64,000 nt of DNA from Crenothrix sp. D3 (GTDB lineage: Bacteria > Pseudomonadota > Gammaproteobacteria > Methylococcales > Methylomonadaceae). The position numbers were made by a program, and so were the translations under genes. The notes beneath the pieces are model-generated. The model saw only the letters and a list, made by a program, of their open reading frames with translations. It was not told where the DNA came from and did not search any database. The stretch is from contig MBQZ01000029.1 in assembly GCA_002134785.1 (NCBI GenBank), positions 62,001-126,000 on the forward strand, written 5' to 3'. This document shows, in pieces, positions 47,274 to 56,713 of this stretch. Within the stretch, counting starts at the first letter, position 1. Every line of letters begins with the position of its first letter.

Positions 47274-48167
47274 ATGACAGGTCTTGTTCTTGAGTTACAA
47301 AGGGATGCTTTGAATAGTGAAATTACGGTATCTAATCTTCTACGAAAAGTTTTTGTTATATCCAAAAAACTGAATATTGTCGAGATTGAAGGCTGGGTAA
47401 ATAAAGAGTTAAATGGTTATTTAACAGGGGATGAAATTCCAGAATACAGAATCGTTTACGGTGAAGTAAAAGCATGGAATCCTTATCGTGGGTGGATACC
47501 TGCTTTTTTTCAAGATACGCAAATGGCAGAGCTTTTTTCAAAGCGCAATATGAGTTTATCAATTGGAGAAATAGAGTCATTAACTGAAAATGAAGCGCAT
47601 GAATTACAAGTTTCTTTTTCTCCAGATATGGAAAGCTATTTAATAAGAAATACAAGACTCCAGTTCAAGCCTAGCTTAATCATTGGAAAAACTGGCATTA
47701 TTAATATATTAGAAACTGTTAGAAATAATGTTTTAGATTGGGCATTAGAACTTGAACGACAAGGCATTTTAGGAGAGGGTATGTCATTTTCACCCGAAGA
47801 AAAAAAGTTAGCGCACCAAACAAACATTACTAATAACATCGGCAGTATGCACAATTCGCAGATTCAACAAGATTCTGCGGGAGCAACGCAATCTTTAGCT
47901 ATCACAGAAACAGATACAACGGAATTAAAAAAATTTGTTGAAGAATTGAAAAACGCTATGGCTGGTTTTCAATTAGCACAAGAACAATCTCAAGATTTAA
48001 AAGAAGCTATTGCTACGCTGGAAATTCAAGTAAATTCAGCGAAGCCAAAAAACGTAATTATTCATGAATCACTGCATACTGTAAGAAATATTATCGAAGG
48101 TATGACTGGCAGTGTTATTGCATCAGGATTAATTTGTCAGTTGGGTTTATTTTTACCAGCGGTATAA
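47274..48167 (+). CDS. AbiTii-domain protein, putative abortive-infection toxin
   Basis: 297 aa. The N-terminal half (LVLELQRDALNSEITVSNLL, IEGWVNKELNGY, IPEYRIVYGEVKAWNPYRGW) fits the AbiTii domain, a component linked to phage abortive infection. The middle linker NITNNIGSMHNSQIQQDSAG and the C-terminal hydrophobic end (MTGSVIASGLICQLGLFL) are also typical of relatives. AGGAG precedes the ATG. It is a stand-alone gene; no antitoxin is evident beside it. The biochemical activity is not established. Confidence 0.82.
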   Translation: MTGLVLELQRDALNSEITVSNLLRKVFVISKKLNIVEIEGWVNKELNGYLTGDEIPEYRIVYGEVKAWNPYRGWIPAFFQDTQMAELFSKRNMSLSIGEIESLTENEAHELQVSFSPDMESYLIRNTRLQFKPSLIIGKTGIINILETVRNNVLDWALELERQGILGEGMSFSPEEKKLAHQTNITNNIGSMHNSQIQQDSAGATQSLAITETDTTELKKFVEELKNAMAGFQLAQEQSQDLKEAIATLEIQVNSAKPKNVIIHESLHTVRNIIEGMTGSVIASGLICQLGLFLPAV

Positions 48168-48183
48168 ATGTCAGCTTCCTATC

Positions 48184-48295
48184 GTTCCCATGCTCTGGCA
48201 TCACTGTCATTAAGTTAAGAAAAGGTAGGCGCGAATTTATTCGCGCAGTACGCTTTTCAGCTTAACTTAAGGCAGTGACGTTAGAGCTTGGGAAC
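48184..48295. repeat. 112-bp MITE-like palindrome
   Basis: Terminal inverted arms of about 35 bp: GTTCCCATGCTCTGGCATCA at the left and ACGTTAGAGCTTGGGAAC at the right, with inner pairing TTAAGTTAAG / CTTAACTTAA and a central GCGCGAATTTATTCGCGC hairpin. With 48491-48555 it occupies most of the 48168-48573 gap, where I see no gene. Confidence 0.8.
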
Positions 48296-48490
48296 TATAA
48301 CCAATGTGTGATATGACGCATTTTTTCGTTTAACTAGGGCATATCACGCATTTTTCTTGATGTTCTTAATGGATGTAAATTAAAAATACATTAACAATCA
48401 GTTGGTTAAAAAACTGGCTTACATATTGCTGTCAATAACGCACTAACGCGTTTGTTATTTGGTTTGAATGTATTGATAATGCCGCTATTG

Positions 48491-48555
48491 ACGCTCCAGC
48501 GTCTTCTTAGACGCACCGCTAATACGGTGTCAGAGGAATTCCTACGCTGGAGCGT
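48491..48555. repeat. Inverted repeat ACGCTCCAGCGT / ACGCTGGAGCGT
   Basis: Two 12-bp arms (48491-48502 and 48544-48555) separated by 41 nt, just upstream of the hydrogenase protease gene. Either a further dispersed element or a leader hairpin. Confidence 0.6.
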
Positions 48556-48573
48556 AGAAACTATAAAGTGATT

Positions 48574-49050
48574 ATGATTAAGCCAATTTTATTACTAGGC
48601 TACGGCAATCCTAGCCGTGGTGATGACGCGCTGGGCGTGTTATTGTTGGAAAGGATACCTGCGGCGTGTTTGCATTCAGTGGAATTATTGACCGATTTTC
48701 AGTTGCAAATCGAACACGCGCTGGATTTAAAACAGCGGCAACTGGTGTTGTTTGCCGATGCGTCGGTGGCGAATACTCAGCCGATTCATTTTAGGCAATT
48801 ACACGCGGTGATTGATAATAGCTATACTACGCACGCTATGAACCCAGCTAGTGTCATGCAGGTTTATTCAGATATTGAAAAAACCGCGCCGCCACCGTGT
48901 TTTTTATTGACGATGCAGGCAGTGCAGTTTGAATTAGGGGATGGTTTATCTGCGATAGCGGAAGAGAGTTTGCGACAGGCGGTTGCGTTGGTGGAAAAAT
49001 TATTCGCAGAGCCTAATTTAACAACGTGGCAGGCGTACACGCGTGCATGA
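48574..49050 (+). CDS. Hydrogenase maturation protease
   Basis: A 158-aa endopeptidase (from ATG 48574; GTG at 48568 also possible) that trims the C-terminus of a NiFe-hydrogenase large subunit after nickel insertion. LLGYGNPSRGDDALGVLL carries the metal-binding Asp pair and HAMNPAS the conserved His. The sequence is nearer HoxW-like than HyaD-like proteases (tentative). It overlaps hypA by 8 nt. Confidence 0.85.
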   Translation: MIKPILLLGYGNPSRGDDALGVLLLERIPAACLHSVELLTDFQLQIEHALDLKQRQLVLFADASVANTQPIHFRQLHAVIDNSYTTHAMNPASVMQVYSDIEKTAPPPCFLLTMQAVQFELGDGLSAIAEESLRQAVALVEKLFAEPNLTTWQAYTRA

Positions 49051-49384
49051 AATTTCATTATTAGAAAGCGTGCTGGAGTCGCTGGAAGCTCAAGCCAAAC
49101 AACAAGGTTTTCAGCAAGTCAAACAAGTGGTATTAGAGATAGGTGCGTTATCCTGTGTTGAAGCGGACGCGCTGCGTTTTGGTTTTTCGGCGGTGATGAA
49201 AAATTCCGTGGCAGAACACGCGGAGCTAGTCATTGTTAAAATAGCAGGGCAGGGCTTATGTCCGACGTGCCAACAAACTGTTTTATTAGAAACTCGCCAT
49301 GATCCTTGTCACCATTGCGGCAGTTTTGGTGTAAAGGTGTTACAGGGGCAATCTATGCGTATCAAAGAATTAATCGTTATTTAG
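49043..49384 (+). CDS. hypA: Hydrogenase nickel incorporation protein HypA
   Basis: 113 aa. Starts at GTG 49043 to give the conserved MHEISL, whose His2 binds nickel. The zinc-ribbon pairs CPTC and CHHC lie near residues 74-93. With HypB it delivers nickel to hydrogenase (or urease) precursors. It overlaps the protease gene and lies 9 nt before hypB. Confidence 0.95.
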   Translation: MHEISLLESVLESLEAQAKQQGFQQVKQVVLEIGALSCVEADALRFGFSAVMKNSVAEHAELVIVKIAGQGLCPTCQQTVLLETRHDPCHHCGSFGVKVLQGQSMRIKELIVI

Positions 49385-49393
49385 GAGTTAAGT

Positions 49394-50152
49394 ATGTGCG
49401 GTATTTGCGGTTGTGGTTCTTCATCTAAAAGTAAGTTTTCCCCTCTTAAACCCCATCATCACTCTCACGATGATGCACATTCACATAGCCACGCGCACGA
49501 AACGCATGGTGAACGGTTGATTCGTGTCGAGCAGGATATTTTGGCAAAAAATGACAGTTATGCGGATGAAAACCGTGCGTATTTTCAACAACACGGTATT
49601 TTTGCGTTGAATTTTGTCTCTAGCCCTGGTGCGGGTAAAACCACGTTGTTGGTCGCAACGATTAATGCACTGAAAAATACTCGTCCTATTTTTGTGATAG
49701 AAGGCGATCAACAAACGGATTTAGATGCCGATAGAATTCGTGCGACAGGTGCGGCTGCCTTACAAATTAACACGGGTAAAGCCTGTCATTTAGATGCGCA
49801 CGATATTGGTCATGCCGTGCAGACTTTGCAAGTCGCCGATAATAGTGTGTTAGCCATTGAAAATGTTGGTAATTTAGTTTGCCCATCGTCATTTGATTTG
49901 GGCGAGGCTCATAAAGTGGTGGTGTTATCAGTCACGGAAGGTGACGATAAGCCGCTAAAATATCCCGATATGTTTCATGCTGCCGATTTGATGATTATCA
50001 ATAAAATTGATTTGCTGCCGTACACTAATTTTGATGTGGCGCGGTGTATTGAGTTTGCCAAACGCATTAATCCTGACATTGAAGTGTTGCAGTTATCAGC
50101 GACGCAAGAGCAGTCGTTGGGTGCGTGGCTAGAATGGCTTAATCAACACTGA
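49394..50152 (+). CDS. hypB: Hydrogenase nickel incorporation GTPase HypB
   Basis: 252 aa. MCGICGCG with the N-terminal high-affinity nickel site, then a His-rich stretch (HHHSHDDAHSHSHAH) for nickel storage, P-loop SSPGAGKTT (about residues 75-83), GDQQTDLDA, LVCPSSFDLGE and NKIDLLPY. Works with HypA. The rest of the hyp set and any hydrogenase structural genes are not in the window. Confidence 0.96.
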   Translation: MCGICGCGSSSKSKFSPLKPHHHSHDDAHSHSHAHETHGERLIRVEQDILAKNDSYADENRAYFQQHGIFALNFVSSPGAGKTTLLVATINALKNTRPIFVIEGDQQTDLDADRIRATGAAALQINTGKACHLDAHDIGHAVQTLQVADNSVLAIENVGNLVCPSSFDLGEAHKVVVLSVTEGDDKPLKYPDMFHAADLMIINKIDLLPYTNFDVARCIEFAKRINPDIEVLQLSATQEQSLGAWLEWLNQH

Positions 50153-50260
50153 GTGCGGTAAAATAGCCATCGCGCTGAACTTAATCTATTTATATAAACT
50201 GCGTGGCAATCGCTTCTTGTAGTAGTCATACAAGAATGTCGATACACCTAAGATAAGGTA

Positions 50261-51061
50261 ATGATTTTTATAATGTATTTGTTAAATAATACGGTATCAC
50301 CGATGATGGCAAAAAAAGGTTTATGGGGTGAGATGTTGACGGCTGAAGAGCAACCTCAATCTATGGGAGGCTTGTTACTGACGTTAGTGCTGTTGCTCCA
50401 CATAGCGGGGTTGTATTTGTACAATTCAAGCACGTCTATCACGGTAGCAAAACCAGAAAAAATCATGGAAGTTTCTTTGATTGCGATACCGCTTCCTGTT
50501 GCAGATGTACCACCGCCTGCACCTACGCCACCCACACCACCCAAGCCAGCAGAACCGCCTAAACCTGTGCCACCCAAACCTGTGGTTAAGCCTAAGCCTG
50601 TGGTTAAGCCTAAACCAAAACCTGTGGTTAAAGAGTATAAGACTGATCCTATACTAATACCTGTAGCGAAAGAGCCAACGCCGTTACCTGTAACTCAACC
50701 CGTTTTTGCCCCCACACCTGCACCTGCAAAAGCCGCGCCAGCTAAAGCGGCTCCGCCTGCGCCAGCAAAGGAAAGTTTCACTCAGGCACAAGTAGGCGCG
50801 AATTATGGTTATAACCCTAAGCCGAAATATCCTAGTGTAGCGCGTAGTCGCGGTTGGGAAGGTAAAGTAATATTGCGTGTACAGGTCTCTGCGGATGGAG
50901 ATAGTGAGGGCGTGACAGTTGTACAAAGTAGTGGACACGACATACTGGATGAAGCGGCGGTTGATGCTGTGGAAGGTTGGCGTTTTGTGCCTGCTAAACG
51001 GGGTGATAACGCAGTTTCGAGTACAGTGAATGTGCCAATCAACTTTAAGTTGGACAATTAA
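50261..51061 (+). CDS. tonB: Energy transducer TonB
   Basis: 266 aa. One N-terminal membrane anchor (GGLLLTLVLLLHIAGLYLY, about residues 41-59), a Pro/Lys-rich periplasmic spacer (PKPVVKPKPVVKPKPKPVV), and a C-terminal TonB domain (PKYPSVARSRGWEGKVILRV, SSGHDILDEAAVDAVEGWRF). The start is uncertain: ATG 50261 or 50273. Followed by exbB and exbD; likely powers ZnuD. Confidence 0.93.
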   Translation: MIFIMYLLNNTVSPMMAKKGLWGEMLTAEEQPQSMGGLLLTLVLLLHIAGLYLYNSSTSITVAKPEKIMEVSLIAIPLPVADVPPPAPTPPTPPKPAEPPKPVPPKPVVKPKPVVKPKPKPVVKEYKTDPILIPVAKEPTPLPVTQPVFAPTPAPAKAAPAKAAPPAPAKESFTQAQVGANYGYNPKPKYPSVARSRGWEGKVILRVQVSADGDSEGVTVVQSSGHDILDEAAVDAVEGWRFVPAKRGDNAVSSTVNVPINFKLDN

Positions 51062-51090
51062 TTTTTTAAACTCAAAAAGGAGAAAAACCA

Positions 51091-51744
51091 ATGCTTGACC
51101 ATGCTGCACACGCTGAGGCTATTATTGATGGCACAAAATACACCCTGTACGCCTTTTCGGTGTTAACGTGGACACTGATTTTTTTTAAAATCTGGCAACT
51201 GACTAGAAATAGCTCATACAATAAAAAATTTAATGAGGTATTTTGGAGTTCAACTAATTTAGCGGAGGCAGAAAAATTATCTGATGAGGTTTTTAAAGGC
51301 TCACAAGCGCGTATTGCCCGCGCTGGTTTTCAATGGTTACGCGAAAGTGTGACTGCTATGGGCAAAACGCTAAAATTTCACGGTGAACCCGCAGAATTAT
51401 TAGAACACGCACTATTAGTACAAATGCAAAAAGAACAACACACAATGGAAGGTGGCTTAACCATACTCGCTAGTATTGGTAGTACCGCGCCGTTTGTTGG
51501 TTTATTTGGTACGGTACTGGGCATCATGCACGCTATGCAACAAATTACTGCCAGTGGATCAACCAGTTTAGAAGTGGTTGCAGGGCCTATCGGTGACGCA
51601 TTAGTGGCTACCGCTATTGGTATTGCGGTCGCTGTGCCATCCGTGTTGGCATACAATATGTTTTTGCGGACAGTCAAACAACAACGCGTAGAATTAGAAA
51701 ATTTTGTGGCTAGTTTTATGCACAACGCTTTCAGCAAGGATTAA
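51091..51744 (+). CDS. exbB: Biopolymer transport protein ExbB
   Basis: A 217-aa MotA/TolQ/ExbB proton-channel protein with three membrane spans. Key segments: ILASIGSTAPFVGLFGTVLG and EVVAGPIGDALVATAIGIAV. AAGGAG lies upstream of the ATG. Forms the inner-membrane motor with ExbD and TonB. It lies 2 nt before exbD. Confidence 0.95.
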   Translation: MLDHAAHAEAIIDGTKYTLYAFSVLTWTLIFFKIWQLTRNSSYNKKFNEVFWSSTNLAEAEKLSDEVFKGSQARIARAGFQWLRESVTAMGKTLKFHGEPAELLEHALLVQMQKEQHTMEGGLTILASIGSTAPFVGLFGTVLGIMHAMQQITASGSTSLEVVAGPIGDALVATAIGIAVAVPSVLAYNMFLRTVKQQRVELENFVASFMHNAFSKD

Positions 51745-51746
51745 TT

Positions 51747-52157
51747 ATGGCATTCAAACCACAAGGCGAAAGCTCAGAAGCGATGAGTGAAATTAACGTC
51801 ACACCGCTGGTCGATGTGATGCTGGTGTTGGTTATTATTTTATTAGTGACCGCGCCATTGGTGACACAATCGGTACACATGAAATTACCTGAAACCGCTG
51901 AAACCACCGCAGATATTGACAAACAGCCGTTTCAACTGGCTATTAATGCAAAAAATGAGATCACCCTTAATAAAATTCCTTATGCCAATTTGGTCGATTT
52001 AGAAACTGCGTTAAAAGCAGAGTTAGCAAAAAATCCTGAGATGGAAATCCATTTACACGCCGATGAAAGCATTGTGTATGGCAAAGTTGCCGAATTAATG
52101 GCAACCGTGCAGCACGCGGGCATTGTAAAAATGGCATTTGTGACGGTAGAACAGTAG
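51747..52157 (+). CDS. exbD: Biopolymer transport protein ExbD
   Basis: 136 aa. MSEINVTPLVDVMLVLVIIL holds the proton-carrying Asp in the single membrane span, followed by a periplasmic domain (LHADESIVYGKVAELMATVQ). It completes tonB-exbB-exbD. Confidence 0.95.
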   Translation: MAFKPQGESSEAMSEINVTPLVDVMLVLVIILLVTAPLVTQSVHMKLPETAETTADIDKQPFQLAINAKNEITLNKIPYANLVDLETALKAELAKNPEMEIHLHADESIVYGKVAELMATVQHAGIVKMAFVTVEQ

Positions 52158-52353
52158 TGCGATTACCCATCAGCAAGTAGCTTAAAATAGAACCTAGCGA
52201 AATCTGGAGTTTGTCGCTAGGATGCTATGGTTCTGTGCTACGCGCCGATTTTTATAGGCATCACTTTGTGATAGCATCACGAAAATTTAATCCCCGCCCT
52301 ATCTAACTGCTATATTATGCCCTACACCTCGACCGCTATTTTCTAGGAACAAT

Positions 52354-53769
52354 ATGAAGCTTTTTCTTATAATTACTGCATTCCTCTTTCCTGATTTAGT
52401 TTTTGCAGCAGAAGCAATGACTCCGCTAGATTTAACTCATCATATTGTCGGTTATCTTGCCGTGTTGATTACGGTAGCATCCTACATAGCGGCAATGTCT
52501 GAGGAAGTGATTGAATTACGAAAATCCAAACCAATGGTCTTAGGGGCAGCATTAGCGTGGTTTGCGATTTGTATTTATTATGCCCTTGATGGACACGCTA
52601 AAGTTGCATCGCTAGCATTTGAAAGTAATTTGTTGGCTTATGTTGAGTTGCTGTTATTCATTTTGGTGTCCATGACTTATCTTAATACGATGGAAGAGCG
52701 CGGGATTTTTGATGCGTTGCGCATATTTTTATTAAATAAACGTTATAGCTATCGGCAATTGTTCTGGATTACGGGGTCATTAGCGTTTGTGCTTTCTACG
52801 ATTATCAATGGGTTAGCAATTGGTTTATTAATGGGTGCCGTTGCCTCGGCAGTGGGAAAAAAGCAACCGAAATTTGTCGCTTTAGCCTGCGTCAATGTGG
52901 TGGTCGCTGCTAATGCGGGTGGGACTTTCAGTCCTTTAGGCGGTATTTCTACGCTGTTTGTTTGGCAACATGGCATTTTGCAATTTACTGATTTTTTTCA
53001 TTTAGCCATTCCGTGTGTAGTCAACTTTGTAGTACCCGCGAGTATCATGCACTTTTTTATTCCTAAAGAAACGCCTGATGTCTCACCACAAACAATTAAC
53101 CTGCGTCGTGGTGCTAAATGGGTGATTGCGTTGTTTGCACTGACCCTAATGATTACGGTTTGCTCTAATGTATTTTTACTATTACCACCCGCCGCTGGAA
53201 TGATGGCTGGATTGGGAATATTGCAATTTTTTAATTTTTATCTGAACAAAACTGCTCATGAAGAACAAAGCGATTTTGCCCACGTTTATCAACTTTTTCA
53301 GGTCGATGTGCCTAAAAAGAATAGTAATCAAACCTTTGATGTTTTTAAAAATGTTGGGCATATTGACTGGGATACCCTGCTGTTTTTTTATGGCGCGATG
53401 ATGCTGATTGGTGCTATCGGTTTTGTCGGTTATTTGGATGCTATTGCCCACTTTCTATTTGGTCAAATGAATACATCTGTCGCCAATATTTTAATTGGTC
53501 TGTCATCGGCTTTTGTTGATAACGGTACGCTGATGTTTGCGGTGCTGAGTATGCACCCGCCTATTCATGCGGGTCAGTGGCTATTATTAACCTTAACCTT
53601 AGGTGTAGGCGGAAGTTTGTTAGCCATCGGTTCAGCACCCGGTGTCGGTATGCTGGGACAAATTAAAGAATATTCGTTTAGTTTTCATCTGCGTTGGATG
53701 CCTGCTGTTTTGTTAGGCTATTTTGCGAGTATCGCTGTACACTTTTGGGTTAATGCTGCGTATTTTTAA
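52354..53769 (+). CDS. nhaD: Sodium/proton antiporter NhaD
   Basis: A 471-aa polytopic transporter of the NhaD (IT superfamily) type: signal-like first span, HIVGYLAVLITVASYIAAMS, STIINGLAIGLLMGAVASAV, CVNVVVAANAGGTFSPLGGI, and SSAFVDNGTLMFAVLSMHPP. Exports Na+ (and Li+) in exchange for protons, suggesting exposure to salt or alkaline conditions. kup follows 132 nt downstream in the same direction. Confidence 0.9.
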   Translation: MKLFLIITAFLFPDLVFAAEAMTPLDLTHHIVGYLAVLITVASYIAAMSEEVIELRKSKPMVLGAALAWFAICIYYALDGHAKVASLAFESNLLAYVELLLFILVSMTYLNTMEERGIFDALRIFLLNKRYSYRQLFWITGSLAFVLSTIINGLAIGLLMGAVASAVGKKQPKFVALACVNVVVAANAGGTFSPLGGISTLFVWQHGILQFTDFFHLAIPCVVNFVVPASIMHFFIPKETPDVSPQTINLRRGAKWVIALFALTLMITVCSNVFLLLPPAAGMMAGLGILQFFNFYLNKTAHEEQSDFAHVYQLFQVDVPKKNSNQTFDVFKNVGHIDWDTLLFFYGAMMLIGAIGFVGYLDAIAHFLFGQMNTSVANILIGLSSAFVDNGTLMFAVLSMHPPIHAGQWLLLTLTLGVGGSLLAIGSAPGVGMLGQIKEYSFSFHLRWMPAVLLGYFASIAVHFWVNAAYF

Positions 53770-53901
53770 TCGGCATATAGTTTTTTACTATGGAGTGACA
53801 TAAGGTAGACTATAAAAATATAGCAACGTTATTGACACAAGTATTTCTTTTTTAAACAAAGAAATGTTTACAACACCTCTCCCGTTTATTCAATAAATAC
53901 C

Positions 53902-55788
53902 ATGTCCACAAACTCAAACAATTATTCTAAAAAACAGCTAGCTGCTTTATCACTCAGTGCCATAGGTGTTGTGTTTGGTGACATTGGCACTAGCCCTCTA
54001 TATGCGGTTAAAGAAATTTTCGGCAATCATTTACTCATTGATAAACTCCATGTATTGGGCGTGTTGTCATTAATATTTTGGTCATTGACTTCAGTGGTTG
54101 CCATCAAATACGCCACTTTTATTATGCGGGCTAATAATAAAGGTGAGGGCGGTATCATGGCATTGATGGCGTTAGCGTTGCAGAGTTCTAAAGACCATCC
54201 AAAACGCCGAGGCTTTATTATTACCATTGGCTTATTTGGTGCGGCGTTATTTTATGGCGATGGCATTATTACGCCTGCCATTTCAGTATTAAGTGCGGTC
54301 GAAGGTTTACAAATTATTGCTCCGCCTTTAGCACATTACATACTACCCATCACCATTGTTGTCCTGAGTGGCTTGTTTATTTTGCAAGCTCGCGGTACGG
54401 GAAAAGTCGGGATATTATTTGCCCCGATTATGTGTGTCTGGTTTCTTACCTTGGGCGGTTTAGGTGTCGTTAATATTATTAAAAATCCAGAAGTATTAAT
54501 GGCAATTAATCCCTATTACGCAGTACACCTACTCACTGAATTAGGTTGGACAGGCTTGTTAATTATGGGATCAGTGGTCTTAGCGATAACAGGCGCGGAA
54601 GCCTTGTATGCTGATATGGGGCATTTTGGTTTGAAACCAATTCGTTATGCGTGGTTTGGCTTTGTGTTTCCGATGTTATTGTTGTGTTATTTTGGGCAAG
54701 GTGCATTGTTATTGGAACATCCTGAAGCGGTGAAAAATCCTTTCTATTTATTAGCACCTAAATGGGCAATGTATCCACTGTTAATTTTAGCCACGCTCGC
54801 CTCAGTCATTGCCTCGCAAGCCGTTATTTCTGGCGCGTTTTCAGTCACTCGACAAGCCATACAACTAGGTTATTGTCCGCGTATGAAAATCGCACATACC
54901 TCAGGTCAAGAAATGGGGCAAGTTTATTTATCCACTGTTAATTGGCTATTGATGGTGTGTGTGTTTATCGTAGTCTTGAGTTTTCAATCGTCATCTGCAC
55001 TCGCTTCTGCTTACGGTATTGCGGTCACAGGCACGATGATTATTGACACCGTGTTAGCATTTATTGTCATTCAAGGGCTATGGCAATGGAAAAAATCTAC
55101 CAGCTTTCTATTTTTATCCACGTTTTTGATTATTGATTTTCTATTTCTATTTGCCAACAGTTTAAAAATTCCCACGGGTGGTTGGTTGCCATTAGTAATA
55201 GGCACAGTGCTGTTTTTAATCATGACAACGTGGATTAAAGGACGTGCTTTATTAGCCAATTACATGGATGAACATCGTCTATTATTTGAGGATTTGGAAG
55301 AAAAAATAATCACGCATCAAGCTGTTTTTGTTAAAGGTACGGCGATTTATTTAGCGAAAACTTTACACGGTGTGCCGCAAGTGTTTTTACATAACTTTGA
55401 ACATAACCATGTTTTACATGAACAAATCATCATTTTGACCATCGTTACCAAAGACGAACCATACATTGATTATGAACACCGCGTTAAAATTCGTCGTTTC
55501 GGAGCTAATCATAATTTTTACCGCGTGAAGTTTTATTACGGTTTTCAACAAAGTCCAGATGTAAGACAAGATTTAGAATTGTGCGCTCAGGGTGGTATTC
55601 ATATTGATTTTCAAGACACTTCATTTTTTATTGGCAGTGAACAAATTACTTTTAAGGAAAGAAACTCATTACCCAGATGGCGTAAAACCTTATTCCTATT
55701 CTTATTTCACAATGCGGCTAGCGCGATAGATTTTTTCAAAATCCCAGTTGAACGGGTGATTGAACTGGGGATTCGCATCAATCTTTAG
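53902..55788 (+). CDS. kup: Low-affinity potassium transporter Kup
   Basis: A 628-aa K+/H+ symporter. The opening segment ALSLSAIGVVFGDIGTSPLY is the family signature, with EGGIMALMALALQ and YGDGIITPAISVLSAVEG, about 12 membrane spans and a C-terminal cytoplasmic domain (RVKFYYGFQQSPDVRQDLE). Its last 11 nt overlap the convergent gene at 55778. Confidence 0.96.
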   Translation: MSTNSNNYSKKQLAALSLSAIGVVFGDIGTSPLYAVKEIFGNHLLIDKLHVLGVLSLIFWSLTSVVAIKYATFIMRANNKGEGGIMALMALALQSSKDHPKRRGFIITIGLFGAALFYGDGIITPAISVLSAVEGLQIIAPPLAHYILPITIVVLSGLFILQARGTGKVGILFAPIMCVWFLTLGGLGVVNIIKNPEVLMAINPYYAVHLLTELGWTGLLIMGSVVLAITGAEALYADMGHFGLKPIRYAWFGFVFPMLLLCYFGQGALLLEHPEAVKNPFYLLAPKWAMYPLLILATLASVIASQAVISGAFSVTRQAIQLGYCPRMKIAHTSGQEMGQVYLSTVNWLLMVCVFIVVLSFQSSSALASAYGIAVTGTMIIDTVLAFIVIQGLWQWKKSTSFLFLSTFLIIDFLFLFANSLKIPTGGWLPLVIGTVLFLIMTTWIKGRALLANYMDEHRLLFEDLEEKIITHQAVFVKGTAIYLAKTLHGVPQVFLHNFEHNHVLHEQIIILTIVTKDEPYIDYEHRVKIRRFGANHNFYRVKFYYGFQQSPDVRQDLELCAQGGIHIDFQDTSFFIGSEQITFKERNSLPRWRKTLFLFLFHNAASAIDFFKIPVERVIELGIRINL

Positions 55789-56512
55789 GTGACACGCTAA
55801 AAAACCACATCTGATACACGCTGAGTAATACTTGCAGTCCCATTGAAATGCCCATTAACGCGCCACTTAACACGACAACATAAGCAAATGACGGCACGGA
55901 TTGAGTAATAAACCATGACAGTGTATCTAATAACATGGCGGCAAAGGGAATTATGACGGCGACTCTTTTGACATAGACATTAATGTCACAGAGTAAAAAT
56001 ATTTTGCCGACAAAAAATAAAATAAAGGCGATACCAAATAAATGAATATGGGACACGCGAATTAAGGAGGCAGTGCTTACTGCGCCTGAGTGGGCAACTT
56101 CGGAAACGCCTTTGTAATTGCCTAAATCAGGCAGACTAGGATTAACACTGGGGTTATGACACATCACGCAATCACGATTCAATATCGGGGCAATTTTATT
56201 TTCATAGCCTGATTCATCTGCACCCGATTGTATCCACGCCAAAATGACATCTTTATCACTTTTTACTTTTAGATTAGGAAGCATAATGCCATTAATCGCC
56301 GTCCCTAAGCGTGTTTGTTCATCAGAACCATGATAATAAATGGTGACATCTTCAATAGTAAGCCCTGCTTTACCATCACGCCCTTGATGGGTGTAGTATA
56401 AATTAGCCAGTGCGGCGATGTAACCCAGTCCTATCGTGAGTAGAAATACGGTATTTAAAATCCGTTCGCTAATAGAAATATCTTTGAAACGTGTATAACG
56501 TTCGTTAGTCAT
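55778..56512 (-). CDS. Membrane protein of the YYxGSxEQ / VSHxHLF family with a haem c motif
   Basis: 244 aa from ATG 56512 (MTNERYTR), preceded by AGG; a start at 56587 would extend into a repeat. Span 1, then IYYHGSDEQ, an extra segment with DCVMCHNPSVNPSLP (CxxCH, typical of c-type haem), then IRVSHIHLFGIAFILFF and three more spans. Without that segment the plan equals the protein at 43447. Probably a membrane-bound monohaem cytochrome; the partner is unknown. Convergent with kup (11-nt overlap). Confidence 0.72.
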   Translation of the reverse strand: MTNERYTRFKDISISERILNTVFLLTIGLGYIAALANLYYTHQGRDGKAGLTIEDVTIYYHGSDEQTRLGTAINGIMLPNLKVKSDKDVILAWIQSGADESGYENKIAPILNRDCVMCHNPSVNPSLPDLGNYKGVSEVAHSGAVSTASLIRVSHIHLFGIAFILFFVGKIFLLCDINVYVKRVAVIIPFAAMLLDTLSWFITQSVPSFAYVVVLSGALMGISMGLQVLLSVYQMWFFSVSPKD

Positions 56513-56532
56513 TATTGCCTCTTTAGTGCTGT

Positions 56533-56650
56533 TAGAGCTAACGTACAATAAAATGATGCCGTTCGTGGTGAGCTTGTCGAACCACATTCATACTTCGACT
56601 GTTCGACAAGCTCACAGCTCAGTGCGAACGGTTTTGTAATCATTTTATTG
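56533..56650. repeat. GTTCGTGGTGAGCTTGTCGAA-type repeat, left of the MmeI-like gene
   Basis: Begins TAGAGCTAACGTACAATAAA and holds GTTCGTGGTGAGCTTGTCGA and, inverted, TTCGACAAGCTCACAGCTCA, ending CATTTTATTG: a full palindrome. Its left portion is repeated directly at 59642. Confidence 0.85.
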
Positions 56651-56713
56651 ACGGTTGGCTATAGATAAAAAAAACGCAGAGACCAAAAGCCGCTGCGTCT
56701 AAGTGTACTCAAT

